From NCBI RefSeq assembly GCF_033115175.1, contig NW_026909534.1:581701-645700 (forward strand): DNA of 64,000 nt. The letters are read 5' to 3'. Shown piece after piece: positions 21,850-33,837 of this stretch; position 1 is the first letter of the stretch; each line of letters opens with the position of its first letter. The stretch comes from Lepus europaeus (taxonomy: Eukaryota > Chordata > Mammalia > Lagomorpha > Leporidae). The notes beneath the pieces were generated by a model, which worked only from the letters and a program-made list of their open reading frames with translations, ran no database searches and had not been told where the DNA came from. The translations under genes and the position numbers were made by a program.

Positions 21850-22290
21850 TTTTAAGCATATGATGGGTGTGCTCAACAATGGCTTGACCTGCAGGATTAT
21901 GGGATATCTTATAATATCTTATAATTGACAAAAATGATTGAATGCAGAAGAGGTATAGGTGGGCCCATTATCAGTCTTTAATTGAATAAGTAACAAATCT
22001 TACATTATGGATAATGCTTTACTTGTCAAGATAAAACTAATGTAAATGGTTTATACCATCATCCTTCCTCCAAATAGATTTTTATAAACAAATGTCTGGG
22101 CTTGATTTATTAAAAAAAATTGAACACAATGACATAGCAAGTAGATTCTCCTTTAAGTGGAATTGTCCAAATGTAACCTGAATGGGTATTAATAATAACA
22201 TGTCAATAAGAGAAGGATTTTGATAAAGGACAATGAGTTATGTCCATTTGTCAAAGCTCATTGGCATGATGGCTTGGTGTTGCTCTTATT
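21850..22290 (-). pseudogene. ERV integrase core and C-terminal remnant
   Basis: The minus-strand reading around 21,955-21,975 gives 'DNGP', the conserved catalytic-Asp neighbourhood of retroviral integrase, followed near 21,870-21,900 by 'NPAGQAIVEH', which includes the catalytic Glu. Spacing and order fit a DDE integrase. Several stops and frameshifts are present, so no product is possible. Confidence 0.72.
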
Positions 22291-22300
22291 GGCTCCATAA

Positions 22301-23662
22301 AGACCATGTGGCTATGCCTGGGCATGACAGATCCCCTGTCACACTGTTACCAGATCTGGTACCTGCTCCAATCACCACCATTTGCCAAGGCTAGAGGAAT
22401 GCTTTCAGGAACATATCAGCTTTGTGAACTTAGAACTTTCTATACCATATGGATAGCAGTTGCTGCCCATGTCCTGGACCTCAGCACATGTCATTGTCAT
22501 ATTTTACATAAGATCACATCAGGGGAACCATCATCCTGACCTTGATTTGACATCTGCAGTCACAGCCCTGTTGGCCTGACAACTGCACCTGGGTGGGATG
22601 GGAGGAGAGGAGCAGCTGCTAATGAGCCCAGCTGACTGGAAACTCCATTTCAACTACCACACCTTGGTTACCATGGGTTTGGCAAGCTGCTTTTTAGTAA
22701 ATTATATATTTTTGGAAATGAACCAGTGTCAGTTGACAGACTTCCTGAAAAAAAAAAAAACAGCCAGGTGGGCTCAGCCAGCAAGCCCTTCTCTCCTTAG
22801 ACTCAGAGGCTCAGTGGTGAGGGGTAGCCCTGATGAGTAGCCAGGGAAGATTGAAGGCAAGCCCTGGGAGGCCCTCTCAACCAGACTTTCCTTCACATTT
22901 GAATGTACAACCCATCCCACCTGTCAGAAGGCCTCCACCCTTAGGCCTTGCTTTCTGCTGTTATGCTGTCTCTCAGGCCTGCAGGTCCCTCTCCCACCAC
23001 ACACTAAGAGCTGGAACAGGTGGCCTGGAGGGAAGGACAGACACCATGGGCCACTTGGGGTAGACACAGAAACATCAATATCTGCCATAGAAGGTGTCCC
23101 ATCCTCTTCACTCACAGCTAATGTTAAGCCCATTTCCCTCCATATACATGGCTTGCTACAGTCCCTACTGCCACGACAGCATTTTGCTCCCTCCCATCCA
23201 TGGAAGGGGCCAGGCAGAGACCTCATACTCCAAGTACAGGAAAAATAAATAGAGGAAATATATGTTTTGAACAATAAATATGGTATCTAGAATGTAACAC
23301 TGCATGACATTTAAAAATGTTACAAAAGCACTTTTATAGAATTATAATCAATATATATCATTTGGACACAGTAACACAATGGAAACCAGTAACTTTATTA
23401 CTGCTATTGATTCTGAAACAGACAATAAAGATAGACTCATTTATTTGATGGGAGGAATGTCTCTGAAAGAGTGGAAATTGAAATGATACCATACACTGCC
23501 TTTAAGGGTGAATACACACGTAACTGAACAACAAGGAAGATTGTTTTTCACTAGGTTGATGTCTCAAATTAAAATGTCTAACTCATTAAAGTTAGAGCAT
23601 CTTATCAACCCCATCACACCACGCTCCTTGTCAACCTCCCAAATTCACCATCTCTGTATATT
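22301..23662. other. Unclassified sequence
   Basis: About 1.35 kb with no repeat I can name. The stretch 22,540-23,270 is GC-richer. A minus frame of 116 residues (22,924-23,274) and two plus frames show no known motif. An A12-like run lies at about 22,748-22,760. Confidence 0.45.
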
Positions 23663-23677
23663 AGGAAAATGATTTTT

Positions 23678-24011
23678 TTTTTTTTGACAGGCAGAGTGGA
23701 CAGTGAGAGAGAGACAAAGAGAAAGGTCTTCCTTTGCCATTGGTTCACCCTCCAATGGCCGCCGCAGCCAGCACACTGCGGCCAGCGCACCACGCTGATC
23801 CGAAGCCAGGAGCCAGGTGCTTCTCCTGGTCTCCCATGGGGTACAGGGCCCAAGGACTTGGGCCATCCTCCACTGCACTCCTGGGCCATAGCAGAGAGCT
23901 GGACTGGAAGAGGGGCAACTGGGACAGAATCTGGCGCCCTGACCGGGACTAGAACCCGGTGTGCCGGCGCCGCTAGGCAGAGGATTAGCCTGTTGAGCCA
24001 TGGTACCGGCC
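23678..24011 (-). mobile_element. Young CSINE with perfect 15-bp target duplication
   Basis: Flanked by 'aggaaaatgattttt' (23,663-23,677 and 24,012-24,026), identical on both sides. Low divergence and an intact B-box-like element point to a recent insertion. Four long frames across it are artefacts. Confidence 0.97.
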
Positions 24012-24026
24012 AGGAAAATGATTTTT

Positions 24027-25010
24027 ACCTAAAAATATGCACACTATAGGATAATCATTTTTATTTTCAATATTTATTTTGATCTTCTGCTTTGTTTCAG
24101 TTTGTCTGTTTTTGAATAATTTATTTTCCATCCATAATCAGATTTTTAGGCCCTATGCTTTTAATGTTAATTTTCCATGTAAAACCTTCAAATGTATTAA
24201 AATTGTATTGTTATTTTTCAATTCATTTTTGCCTTTTTAATTTTATTTTTGAATAAAGAACAAAGAGCTAACTTTGAACATTTTGCTATATTTTTTCATG
24301 TGTATCAAGAAGACTTGCATAAAATCTGTTTAGCTTATCTTGCTTAATAGCTGCTACTGTAATTCACAATACATGAGCAAAAATATCTGTTGTGATGTAT
24401 TTTCTTGGTAACTAAGATGAAAGTGGAAGTCATTGAGATAATTTTGTTGGAATGTTGATTATAAAGGAGGAAGTTTTACCTGCAAAATCATTTTCTTTAT
24501 CCCTTCCTAGAACACAGTGTGTTGGTCATATATGTAGCCATGAGATAAGAGTATGGAGACTATAAGCCACATGGTCATGATCATGTTAATGTTACACTCT
24601 CAGACTACTGTATTATCCCCAGATCATATAATTTGGGGAGCTTGTTAGAAAAATACAAATGATTTAGAAAAGCCCATGAGTTCAATTATCTATTATACTC
24701 AATCAGGTTTATTCTTAACTGAATGGAAACAATATTTTATTTAGTTATTTATTTATAATCATTATCAATCACCCTCCTTATCTCTTACCCAGGTTGTCCA
24801 TTATGGTAATTTAGTCTCCCACAAATGATGCATGAAGCCCCTCTGGTATTAGGGAAAAGACTTCCCAGTGTCTGTCCCCCTCAGCTTCAACACAATCCTA
24901 GCATTACTTCAGGAGCATAACTGTGAAAGATTTACCAAATCATATAGATATATTGTACACTATACTATTTTTAGAGTCTAAAATGATGCTTGTTGTTCCT
25001 CTTTTCTATT
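24027..25010. other. Unclassified AT-rich sequence
   Basis: No gene or repeat recognised; no frame longer than about 60 codons. Confidence 0.5.
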
Positions 25011-25023
25011 AAAAGAGACAGCT

Positions 25024-25734
25024 GGGGAAGCAGGACACACAGCAGACTCATAGAATGGCAAATGCCCAAAACAGCACTCCTGCCTCAGAATCAACCCTTG
25101 GGATATTCAGATCTGGCTAAAAGGTCCATGAGAGTCTCATAGGCATGGAAAGCCATGACACCATAGCAAAAAACAATCTAAATGAAAGACCCTGGTGAAC
25201 AAGACCCCAGCAGAAGGAACAGGCCATCAAGGAGAGAGGCGCCTTTCTCTGAAGGGAGGAAGGAACCTCCACTGTGACACGGCCTTGAATAAACAAGTTC
25301 AGAGTCGGTGAACTCAAGGGACTTCCATAGCCTAGACAGCTCATAGCAAGAGTCTCGGGTGATTGCTGACATCACAAATAAGAGTGCCAATTGTTAAATC
25401 AACAATGGGAGTCACTGGGTACATCCTCCCCACGTAGGATCTCTGTCCTTAATGTGTTTTACTATGAAACTTTAAAACACTACTAATCGAACAATACCCT
25501 ATACCTTGTGCGGTTGTGTGAATGCAGCCTGTTGAAATCCTTGCTTAGTATATACTAAGTTGATCTTCAGTATATGAAGGTAATTGAAAATGAAACTCGA
25601 TAAAGGGTGGGATGGGAGAGGGAGAGGGAGAGGGAGAGGGGAGGGCCACGGGAGGGAGGGAGGTTGGGGGGGAAGCCACAACAATACAAAAGTTGCACTT
25701 TGTAAATCCACATTTATGAAATAAAAAATTTTTA
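25024..25734 (+). mobile_element. 5'-truncated L1 with target duplication
   Basis: Only the 3' UTR inserted. It is flanked by perfect 'aaaagagacagct' (25,011-25,023 and 25,735-25,747). It contains the G-rich tract at 25,606-25,680, AATAAA-like 'gaaataaaaaat' and an A-rich tail. The clean 13-bp duplication marks a target-primed insertion that is relatively recent. Confidence 0.93.
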
Positions 25735-25747
25735 AAAAGAGACAGCT

Positions 25748-26124
25748 GATTATAATTAATTTAATCAAAACAGCAGTATTATTTTTACTTCAATATGACT
25801 TCATTATTGTAGTTTTTTCCTACAATAAGCAAACGTGTAGAGAAAGCAATTTTCAAGACATTTCTTAAAATTTTCCCTTTAAATTAATAAATAGATGGCA
25901 GTCAGAAAGCTAGAGAAATTAAGAAAAGGTATTATAATTTAAATAAATATCTATTGGGGACATACTAATACTTGCCTGTTAATTATACACATTCAATTCT
26001 TGCTAGTAATGCCTGGCTCATTTTGTTATCACTTATTTTTATCCACAAAATAATTGTAATCATAGCACATCAGGTTAATCTGACACTTAGAGTGTACACA
26101 GCAATCCACCTTCCTGATAATTCA
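25748..26124. other. Unclassified AT-rich sequence
   Basis: No feature seen. Confidence 0.5.
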
Positions 26125-26395
26125 CTTGTGAGGAAGCAGATAGTGGCTCAACTAGATGGGTTCCTCCCACAGACACAGGAGACCTGGATTGAGTTTCTGC
26201 CTCCTGGCTTTGGCCTGGCCAAGCTGAAGCTATTTAGGGCACTTGGGAATGGAAGTAAACAGAAGATTCATTCTCTTCTCTCTCTGTCCCCCTCTCTCCC
26301 TCTCTCCCTCTCTCTCCCTCTCTCCCTCTCCCCCTCTCCTTCTCTCCCTCCCTCCATCTCTACAATTCTACCCTTTCAAAAAAAATAAATAAATG
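26125..26395 (+). mobile_element. CSINE3-like with (TCTCCC)n
   Basis: 'gatagtggctcaactaga', 'acctggattgagtttctg' and 'ggctttggcctggcc' identify the older branch. The CT tract has expanded to a TCTCCC-type run at about 26,276-26,362. Confidence 0.8.
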
Positions 26396-26399
26396 AATA

Positions 26400-26716
26400 T
26401 TTTTTTTTTGACAGGCAGAGTTAGTGAAAGAGAGAGACAGAGAGAAAGGTCTTCCTTCTGTTGGTTCACCCCCAAATGGCTGCTATGGCCGGCATACTGC
26501 AGCGATCCGAAGCCAGGAGTCAGGTGCTTCCTCCTGGTCTCCCATGCAGGTGCAGGTCCCAAGCACTTGGGTCATACTCCACTGCCTTCCTGGGCCGCAG
26601 CAGAGAGCTAGACTGGAAGAGGAGCAACCGGGACAGAATCCAGCCCCCAACCAGGACTAGAACCCAGGGTCTGGCACCGCAGGCAGAGTATTAGCCTAGT
26701 GAGCCATGGCACTGGC
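26400..26716 (-). mobile_element. Young-type CSINE
   Basis: 'ttttgacaggcagagtta' to 'gagccatggcactggc'. The flanks 'atgaatat' and 'atgaatac' are a near-match target duplication. Confidence 0.92.
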
Positions 26717-26724
26717 ATGAATAC

Positions 26725-27032
26725 TTTTTTGAAAAGATTTATTTTATTTGAAATGCAGAGGCAAGAAAGAGAGGTCTTCCATCTGCTGGTTCATTCCCCA
26801 AATGGCTGCAGCTGCTGCAGCTGCGCCAATCCAAAGCCAGGAGTCAGGAGCTTCGTCCATGTCTCCTGCACTAGTGCAGGGGCCCAAGCACTTGAGCAAT
26901 CTTTGACTGCTTTCCCAGGCCACAGCCGACAGCTGGATCAGAAGTGGACCAGCCAGGACATGAACTGGAGCCCATATGGGAAGCCAGCACTGCAGGCAGC
27001 AGCTTTATCTGCTATGCCAAATGCCAGCCCCA
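26725..27032 (-). mobile_element. CSINE
   Basis: Minus copy running from 'aaaagattttattttattt' type sequence to 'ctatgccaaatgccagcccc', directly behind the previous SINE. Confidence 0.9.
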
Positions 27033-27147
27033 GTGAACACAATTTTAAAATAATACATTTTTAAAAATTGGCGGTATTGTGGCAGCAGCTGGCTTCCAGG
27101 AAGCTCACCAATTATTAAGAGCCTGGCCCTGCACATTGCTACAGTGA

Positions 27148-27458
<311 letters not shown>

Positions 27459-27886
27459 TGACCAGGACTAAACACTTGGGAAAGTAAAAATATCCTTGCT
27501 GTTTCATTTGCTCCACTTGTGCAGCCAAGTAAGAATGGTTATGGCAAGCCTGCTTCTGTGGGACTCCTCCCTGTGCTGTCAGGAACCTGCAGGACTTGGC
27601 TTGTATTTATATTCACAGCCCACTTAGAAATTTCATAAACAATGAAATGCAGGCCAAAAGGCTCCACCCAAAAGGAAAAGAAAGAGAGTGAAACAGAATT
27701 AACAGGCACGTCCTTGTAGGTAATCAGCTTATGCCTCAGCCTCTTAGTGAGGAGGATGAGAAAATGGAAGATCCCAAAGAAGAGGAGAAAGATCACAGTG
27801 AAGCTATGAAGCCAGAAGAGCTGCCTCAGAATTCATGGAGAAAGAAAATCATCAGCTGCCCTCCCTGAGTCTTTAAAAGCTTAATT

Positions 27887-28200
27887 GGCTGGCACCGTGG
27901 CTCAGTAGGCTAATCCTCTGCCTGCAGTGCCGGCACACCGGGTTCTAGTCGGGGCACAGGATTCTGTCCCGGTTGCTCCTCTTCCAGTCCAGCTGTGGCC
28001 CAGGAGTGCAGTGGAGGATGGCCCAAGTGTTGAGACCAGGAGGAAGCACCTGGCTCCTGGTTTTGGATTGCTACAGCCCGCCAGCCGTGGCAACCATTTA
28101 GGGAGTGAACCAATGGAAGGAAGACTTTTCTCTCTGTCTCTCTCACTGTCTATAATTCTACCTGTCAAATAAATTTTAAAATATTTCTTAAAAAGAAAAA
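27887..28200 (+). mobile_element. CSINE inside PCMTD1 pseudogene
   Basis: Young head 'ggctggcaccgtggctca' and tail 'cctgtcaaataaatttt'. The middle has a deletion of about 20-30 bases around 28,027-28,035. With the next SINE it lies between near-identical 'aaagcttaatt' (27,876) and 'aaagcttgatt' (28,531). Confidence 0.93.
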
Positions 28201-28205
28201 AAAAG

Positions 28206-28530
28206 GGCCGGCACCATGGCTCACAATGCTAATCTTCCCCCTGTGGCACCGGCACCCCAGATTCTAGTCCTGGATGGGGTACCGGACTCTGTCCCAGTTG
28301 CTCCTCTTCTAGTCCAGCTCTCTGCTGTGGCCTGGGAGTGCAGTGGAGGATGGCCCAAGTGCTTGGGCCCTGCACCCATGGGAGACCAGGAGAAGCACCT
28401 GGCTCCTGGCTTCGGATCAGTGCAGTGCTTTGAACTACAGCGGCCATTGGGGGGTGAACCAATGGAAAAGGAAGACCTTTCTCTCTATCTCTCTCTCTCA
28501 CTGTCCACTCTGCCTGTCAAAAAAAAAAAA
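28206..28530 (+). mobile_element. Young CSINE inserted in tail of previous SINE
   Basis: Starts 'ggccggcaccatggctca' right after the A-rich tail of its neighbour and ends 'ctgtcaaaaaaa'. It shares the outer target duplication, which suggests that it landed in the first element's poly(A). Confidence 0.94.
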
Positions 28531-28820
28531 AAAGCTTGATTGACATGTTTTACAGACAAAAAACAGATTGAGAATAAAAAATGCCTACTGATAATTCCTG
28601 TAGACTTGAGCATGCAGCATTTGTTAGGAGTTAAAATAACTATTTCTTTCATCAGAGTGAATTTTAGGGAGGAAAAAGTATAACTTGTTTCTGTTAGTAA
28701 CAAAAATGTACTGAGACATTAAAAAGAATCCCTTTTATAAAATCTATTTTTTTTAAACCTTGGGAAAATGCTGCTGTATAAGAGTCACCCACAATGCTGG
28801 AGCTCTTAAACCAAATACTT

Positions 28821-29169
28821 TTTTTTATTTTATTTATTTTTTTTATTTTTGACAGGCAGAGTGGACAGTGAGAGAGAGAGAGACAGTGAGAGAAAGGTCT
28901 TCCTTTTGCCATTGGTTCACCCTCCAATGGCCACCGCGGCCGGCGCGCTGCGCTGGTCTGATGGCAGGAGCCAGGTGCTCATCCTGGTCTCCCATGGGGT
29001 GCAGGGCCCAAGTACTTGGGCCATCCTCCACTGCACTCCCTGGCCACAGCAGAGAGCTGGCCTGGAAGAGGGGCAACCGGGACAGAATCCGGCTCCCCAA
29101 CCGGGACTAGAACCTGGTGTGCCAGCACCGCTAGGTGGAGGACTAGCCTATTGAGCCATGGCGCCGGCC
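28821..29169 (-). mobile_element. Young CSINE with 13-bp target duplication
   Basis: Perfect 'aaaccaaatactt' at 28,808-28,820 and 29,170-29,182. It probably interrupts the 3' UTR of the PCMTD1 retrocopy. Confidence 0.96.
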
Positions 29170-29313
29170 AAACCAAATACTTGTTACACTGAACTATAGG
29201 AAAATGATCCTTAATAGACCTTGAAAATCGCCAGAGTCAAGATAACCTCACTAACTTTAAATACTGAAAATATAAAGGAGCAATAAAAACTGAGGGTTAT
29301 ATTAAGTGTATAT

Positions 29314-29585
29314 TTTTTTTAACAGATAGAGTTAGAGAAAAAGATCTTCCTTCCGTTGGTTCACTCCTCAAATGGCTGCCACAGCCGGAACTACACCGAT
29401 CTGAAGCCAGGATCCAGGTGCTTCCTCCTGGTCTCCTACACACTTGGGCCATCCTCCACTGCCTTCCCAGGCCACAGCAGAGAGCTGGACTGGAAGAGGA
29501 ACAACCGGTACTAGAACCTGGCACCCATATGGAATGCCAGTGCCGCAGGCAGAGGATTATCCTAGTGAGCCATGGCACCGGCCCC
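29314..29585 (-). mobile_element. CSINE, internally shortened
   Basis: Flanks 'aagtgtata' and 'aagtatata' differ by one base. The CT tract and part of the core are shorter than in neighbouring copies. Confidence 0.88.
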
Positions 29586-29659
29586 AAGTATATACTTTCT
29601 AATATTCACTTGCTGTGCTCTTAAAAACCTCTGAGAAAGCAGATATCCCCACCCATCCA

Positions 29660-29685
29660 CACCCCCCCCCACACACACACACAGG
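29660..29685 (+). repeat. C-run and (CA)n
   Basis: A C10-type run followed by CA repeats. Confidence 0.85.
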
Positions 29686-29929
29686 TCTTTTGGCAACAGA
29701 TTAAAAAGCAAAAGTTGCAGGGCTATAAAATTTCATGAAACTTGTGTTTTTTAAAAGATAAATTACTTCATATGTTGCATTATTATTGCACTCATATATT
29801 GCCTGGAATATATTTACAGCAACTCAGAAATAGTAATTGCAACAAAAGTAAGGTAAATAGGTCTACAGAGCATTTGATTTCCTTATAAGATAAGTTTTCA
29901 TACAGAAAATAAAATAACTGCAATTCAAA

Positions 29930-30660
29930 TCAGATTTATATGCTTAAGAAACAGGCAAAGAACTCGAACAGATGTTTTTCACATGAGGAAATTCAAATGG
30001 TCAGCACATGAAAAGATACTCAGGATCACTTGCCATCAGGAAAATGCAAATAAATACCAAAATGAGGTTGCACCTCAGCCCACACAGAAATCAATAAAAA
30101 AATTAATGCTGATGAGGATGTGTGGAAAAGGGTACCCTAACCACTATTGTTGGGGTTGTAAACTAGTACAGATGTTGTGGAAGACAGATGTCCATCAACC
30201 AATGACTGGATATAGGAAATGTGCTACACACACACACTATGGAATACTATTCAGCTGGAAAAAAGAAATCCTGTATTTTGCAATAAAATGGATGCAACTG
30301 AAAACCATTATATTTAGTGATATATGCCAGTCTCAGAAAGACAAATACCATATTATTTCCCTGATCTATGGTAACTAATAGTATACACAAAAAGTTTTTA
30401 TATGAGCAAAAATGACATTTTGATATTCAATATTTGTTTACAGCCTTGTCTCTGCTTTTGAGGAACAGTGCTATTTCCTGCTTACTCTTTGTTGAATTCT
30501 TTACTTAGTTTAGGGTTAATCTTACGAGTGTAATAGATTATGAAAATGGATTATGAAAATTATAGCATAAGGAAGGAGGAGGAAGGGTGACAGCATGGGT
30601 AGGAAGTATCCCTGCATGCCCAAATTTGTTATATGAATTCTGTTTACCTTAAAAATAAAT
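29930..30660 (+). mobile_element. L1 ORF2 end and 3' UTR (old)
   Basis: Sense L1: 'gatgtttttcacatgaggaa', 'aaaatgcaaataaatacc' and 'tgtccatcaaccaatgactg', the same order as 43,210-43,620, then a diverged 3' UTR. The 131-residue frame at 29,983-30,378 is degraded ORF2 C-terminus, not a host gene. Confidence 0.8.
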
Positions 30661-30664
30661 TAAA

Positions 30665-30980
30665 AGGGACTGGCACTGTGGTGCAGTAGGTTAATTCTCC
30701 ACCTGTAGTGCTGGCATCCCATATGGATGGCAGTTCTAGTCCCAGTTGCTCCTCTTCCAATCCAGCTCTCTGCTATGTCCTGGGAAAGCAGCAAATGGCC
30801 CAAGTGCTTACGCCCCTGTACCTGTGTGAGAGACCAGGAAGAAGCTCCTGGTTCCTGGCTTCTGATCAGCCCAGCTCCTGCCATTGAATTAACCGGTGGA
30901 TGGAAGACCTCTCTCTGTGTCTCTCCCTCTCACTGTCTGTAACTCTACCTGTTAAGTAAATAAATAAAATCTACAAAAAT
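30665..30980 (+). mobile_element. CSINE
   Basis: Begins 'gggactggcactgtggtgca' right after the A-rich L1 end; tail 'cctgttaagtaaataaataa'. Confidence 0.9.
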
Positions 30981-31523
30981 TAATTAGTTAAAATGGAAAA
31001 AAGAAAAAAGTATGTGAAACCAAATCAGATTACTCTGCTGGAATTTCATCAATGACTGTTAACTTCCCATTAGAGTTGTGGTTGTGCTGCTCATTCTAAC
31101 ACTTAGGAATGATCTTTCTTCCTAACGTTCCTCTATTAAGTGGACACCTAGACTTTAGTAACCAGAGGTAATTAGGAAGAAAATCTCATGAGCACATTGT
31201 GTGGGATTAAACAGAAACTTTAATTTTGGTTCTAAAGAGCAAAAGGCTAGTATATGCCAAGGTAATCTGATGTAAAGATGAAGAAAATTATCATAATGGG
31301 CAGAGTACACAGAAACTTCTCAAACAATCTGGAATTATGTCAGTGTGCTACATTTTGGTGAGGATCAAACATGTAGTTAAAAAAGAGACCAAAGAGTAAG
31401 AAGAGTTACTGACTTTGTAAAACAAAGACAGTGATCTTGTGATGAAGAAATTAATGTTTTAAACAATTCAACCATAATTCCAAGTTCTGATATTTGCATT
31501 TTAGATATGAAAATGAGGCTTAC
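30981..31523. other. Unclassified sequence
   Basis: No repeat or gene recognised. Confidence 0.5.
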
Positions 31524-31581
31524 TATATATATATATATATATATAAGCACACACATACATACACACATATATATATATATA
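31524..31581 (+). repeat. (TA)n / (CA)n compound microsatellite
   Basis: TA run, an ACACATACATACACACATA middle and a second TA run. Adjoins the tail of the next SINE. Confidence 0.9.
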
Positions 31582-31582
31582 T

Positions 31583-31894
31583 TTAAAGATTTATTTGTTT
31601 TGAAAGTTAGAGAGTGAGGGAAAGACAAAGCGGTAGTTCTTCCATTTGCTGGTTAACTCCCTAGATAGACACTATGGCCAGCACTAGGCCAGGCTGAAGT
31701 CAAGAGCTAAGAGCTTCATCTAGGTCTCCCACATGGGTGGGTCATGGCCAAATCAGCCATCTTCTGTTGCTTTTCCCAGGTCAGTAACAGGGAGCTGTAT
31801 TGGAAGCATAATAGCTGGGACATGAACCCGTGCCCATATGAGATTCTGGCATTTCAGGTAGTAGCTTTATCCACTATGTCACAACGACAGCCCC
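31583..31894 (-). mobile_element. CSINE
   Basis: Minus copy from 'ttaaagatttatttgtttt' to 'ctatgtcacaacgacagccc'; the CT tract is short and interrupted. Confidence 0.87.
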
Positions 31895-32690
31895 ACAAAA
31901 ATATTTTTAAGTTTTTAACATCATAAGAATTTTTATTTGAAAATAACATATTCTCATATAAATCACATTATGTGCCTATGCCCTATATTCTTGACCTTAA
32001 ATTCCAAACAGGATCAAATCTAGTTAAGGTAAGAAAGTAGACCATGGAATTACTGGGATGACCTCGATGGGGATTCCCTTATGCCACTAATCCCTGACAC
32101 TCTGAATCTTTCCTGAAATCAGCAATCACAATGAAGTGACTGGCATAGCCTGCCACAATCTTTCCCTGAGTCAGGCAGCCTCTCTGGGTGTTGATCCAGG
32201 TCACTGAGGGTTAAACCATACAGCAGCATGTCCCTGGGAGACAAATCTTGTCCCTTCTGCAGGGTTTGAGCAAATATACCGGTGACAAGAAGAAAAGTGA
32301 GGAGAGTGAAACACCTCAGATATGCTTTTGTCTCCACAGCTGAGAGTGAAACAGGAGCAACTAAATCTTGTCTGTATTCCCACTTCCTCCCAGGCTGCGG
32401 GGCCAGGACCCACCAGCAGAGAGTGCTGAAGGCTTATTTCATGTCTCTTCTTGTTATCATTGAAGGTGCCAGAAGTTATTTATCCTTAACCATCCCCTCT
32501 ACCTGGGTCAAATGTGTTTAAACGATTATTGTTCATTCAAAATGCACACTAATAGAAAACAATCAATAATATAATATTATACATTTGCTAATGATCTAAA
32601 AAAGGCTACCAATGACAAGGACAACAAATAATCATTGGTTTAACTTACAGTGATTTTTTTTTTGTAAGACTTCTAATTAGAAGTTACAAA
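31895..32690. other. Unclassified sequence with a signal-peptide-like minus frame
   Basis: Minus frame 32,337-32,119 reads a hydrophobic N-terminus (FTLLTFLLVTGIFAQ) then a Cys-containing tail ([12 protein letters not shown]) and a stop. Its first codon is GTG, not ATG. I do not recognise the family. It may be the first exon of a secreted-protein pseudogene or coincidence. Confidence 0.3.
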
Positions 32691-32699
32691 CACTTTATC

Positions 32700-33710
32700 T
32701 TCAAGCTCCCCTTCAGACAATGTGGCTGTTGGGCCAGGAAGAACTGGTGGGGCAAGAAGCTGGGGAGCGACTGAAAGAGCGAATATGGAGAGGCCCAAAA
32801 GGAGAAAGTGGAGAAGCAGGAGGGGAGCCCGACCCAGCCGAACAGTCTCCTCGGAGAAGAAAAAATGGCTACGCTAGAGGGGCTGGCATAGGGAATGGTG
32901 GCATCTGAGGAGGACACAGTCACTGCCGGTGAGGGCGCCCCTCACTCCCCCAGGCTCCGGGTGGTGAGGAGAGTGGCCCGGCCCACTGTGCAGCACCCAG
33001 CACTGCCATGGCCGCCCCCATAGCACAAAAAAAAGGCGCGGGTTCAGCCTCTACCTGGGCTCCGTGTCAGGCTCGCCCACTGTCTTCTACTTGGCGCCAA
33101 AGCGGCCTTCAGACAGGGTCCATGACTGGGAAGCAGCAAGCAGCGAGGCCCCGCTCTTGTAGTAGGCAGGTGCAGGGAAGATACTGGAGAGGAGGGCGGC
33201 CCCGGAGTGCCGCCGGAGTCACAGGGACGGAGGCCTGTTAACTGTCAGCGTCTCTGACCCTGGTGCCATCGCTGCCCCTGTAACAGGGAAGAGGCCAACG
33301 TTCCTCTTCCCGGCTCAGTGTCGCCCCGGACAAGGGCGGGTGAGCACACCATTGGCTCATGGGAGTGACTTGGTCCATCTGGGCCCCTGAGTGTGGGCCG
33401 GGGTTCGGACGGTGTGGCCCCTGGTACGCCTGGGCTGGAAGTGACACAACCCGAGGCCTCGGAGCGTCATAAAGCCTAGCAGACACTGTGGCTGTGATCC
33501 AAGCTCTGAGCCGAGGGCAGCGAGGAGGGACTGCTGGGCGCCAGGAGCCTCTACTGGGCCTCCCGTTGCATGGATTCTCAAGCGCTAAGGAAGCCTTGAG
33601 AAAAGAAGCGGGGACCCTCGCCCGCGTGCTGATTTGTGCAGCCTTGCCACAGAACAGAACGCCTGAGATCGGCAGTGGTTGCCGTCCTGGGTAGGTATGG
33701 GGACTTTTTG
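32700..33710 (+). other. CpG-rich block: candidate dead retrocopy or promoter
   Basis: GC-rich, CpG-rich kilobase in AT-rich surroundings. 'gaagaaaaaATGGct' at about 32,860 looks like a start context. Three plus frames pass on open stretches with protein-like composition but need frameshifts: 32,720-32,908; a frame reading GFSLYLGSVSGSPTVFYLAP at about 33,039-33,098; and 33,488-33,694. A donor-like 'GGTAGGTATG' lies near 33,690. Options are an intronless decayed retrocopy (its 3' UTR would be the unclassified sequence after 34,094) or a CpG-island first exon. The family was not recognised. Confidence 0.45.
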
Positions 33711-33729
33711 TTAGTTCCTGAATGCCAAG

Positions 33730-33795
33730 TTGTTTTTTTTTTTTTTTTAAGATTTATTTATATTGTTTGAAAGAGTTACACACAGAGAGAAGGAG

Positions 33796-33837
<42 letters not shown>

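Larger units (their letters stand above)
19517..22300 (-). mobile_element. Class II (betaretrovirus-like) ERV remnant
   Basis: Ancient provirus piece on the minus strand. In viral order it has part of the integrase (22,290-21,850), an env leader/signal region (21,570-21,130), a little TM ectodomain (21,100-20,976), the membrane anchor (20,235-19,985), a purine tract and the 3' LTR. Most of the surface subunit is missing, and gag, pro and most of pol are absent. Stops and frameshifts are frequent, and an L1 3' UTR splits the TM part. No 5' LTR was found, so it is either 5'-deleted or rearranged. It cannot produce protein. Confidence 0.72.

Noticed and set aside
29983-30378. 131-codon plus frame as a host gene
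   Set aside because: Matches the L1 ORF2 C-terminal region in order and content.
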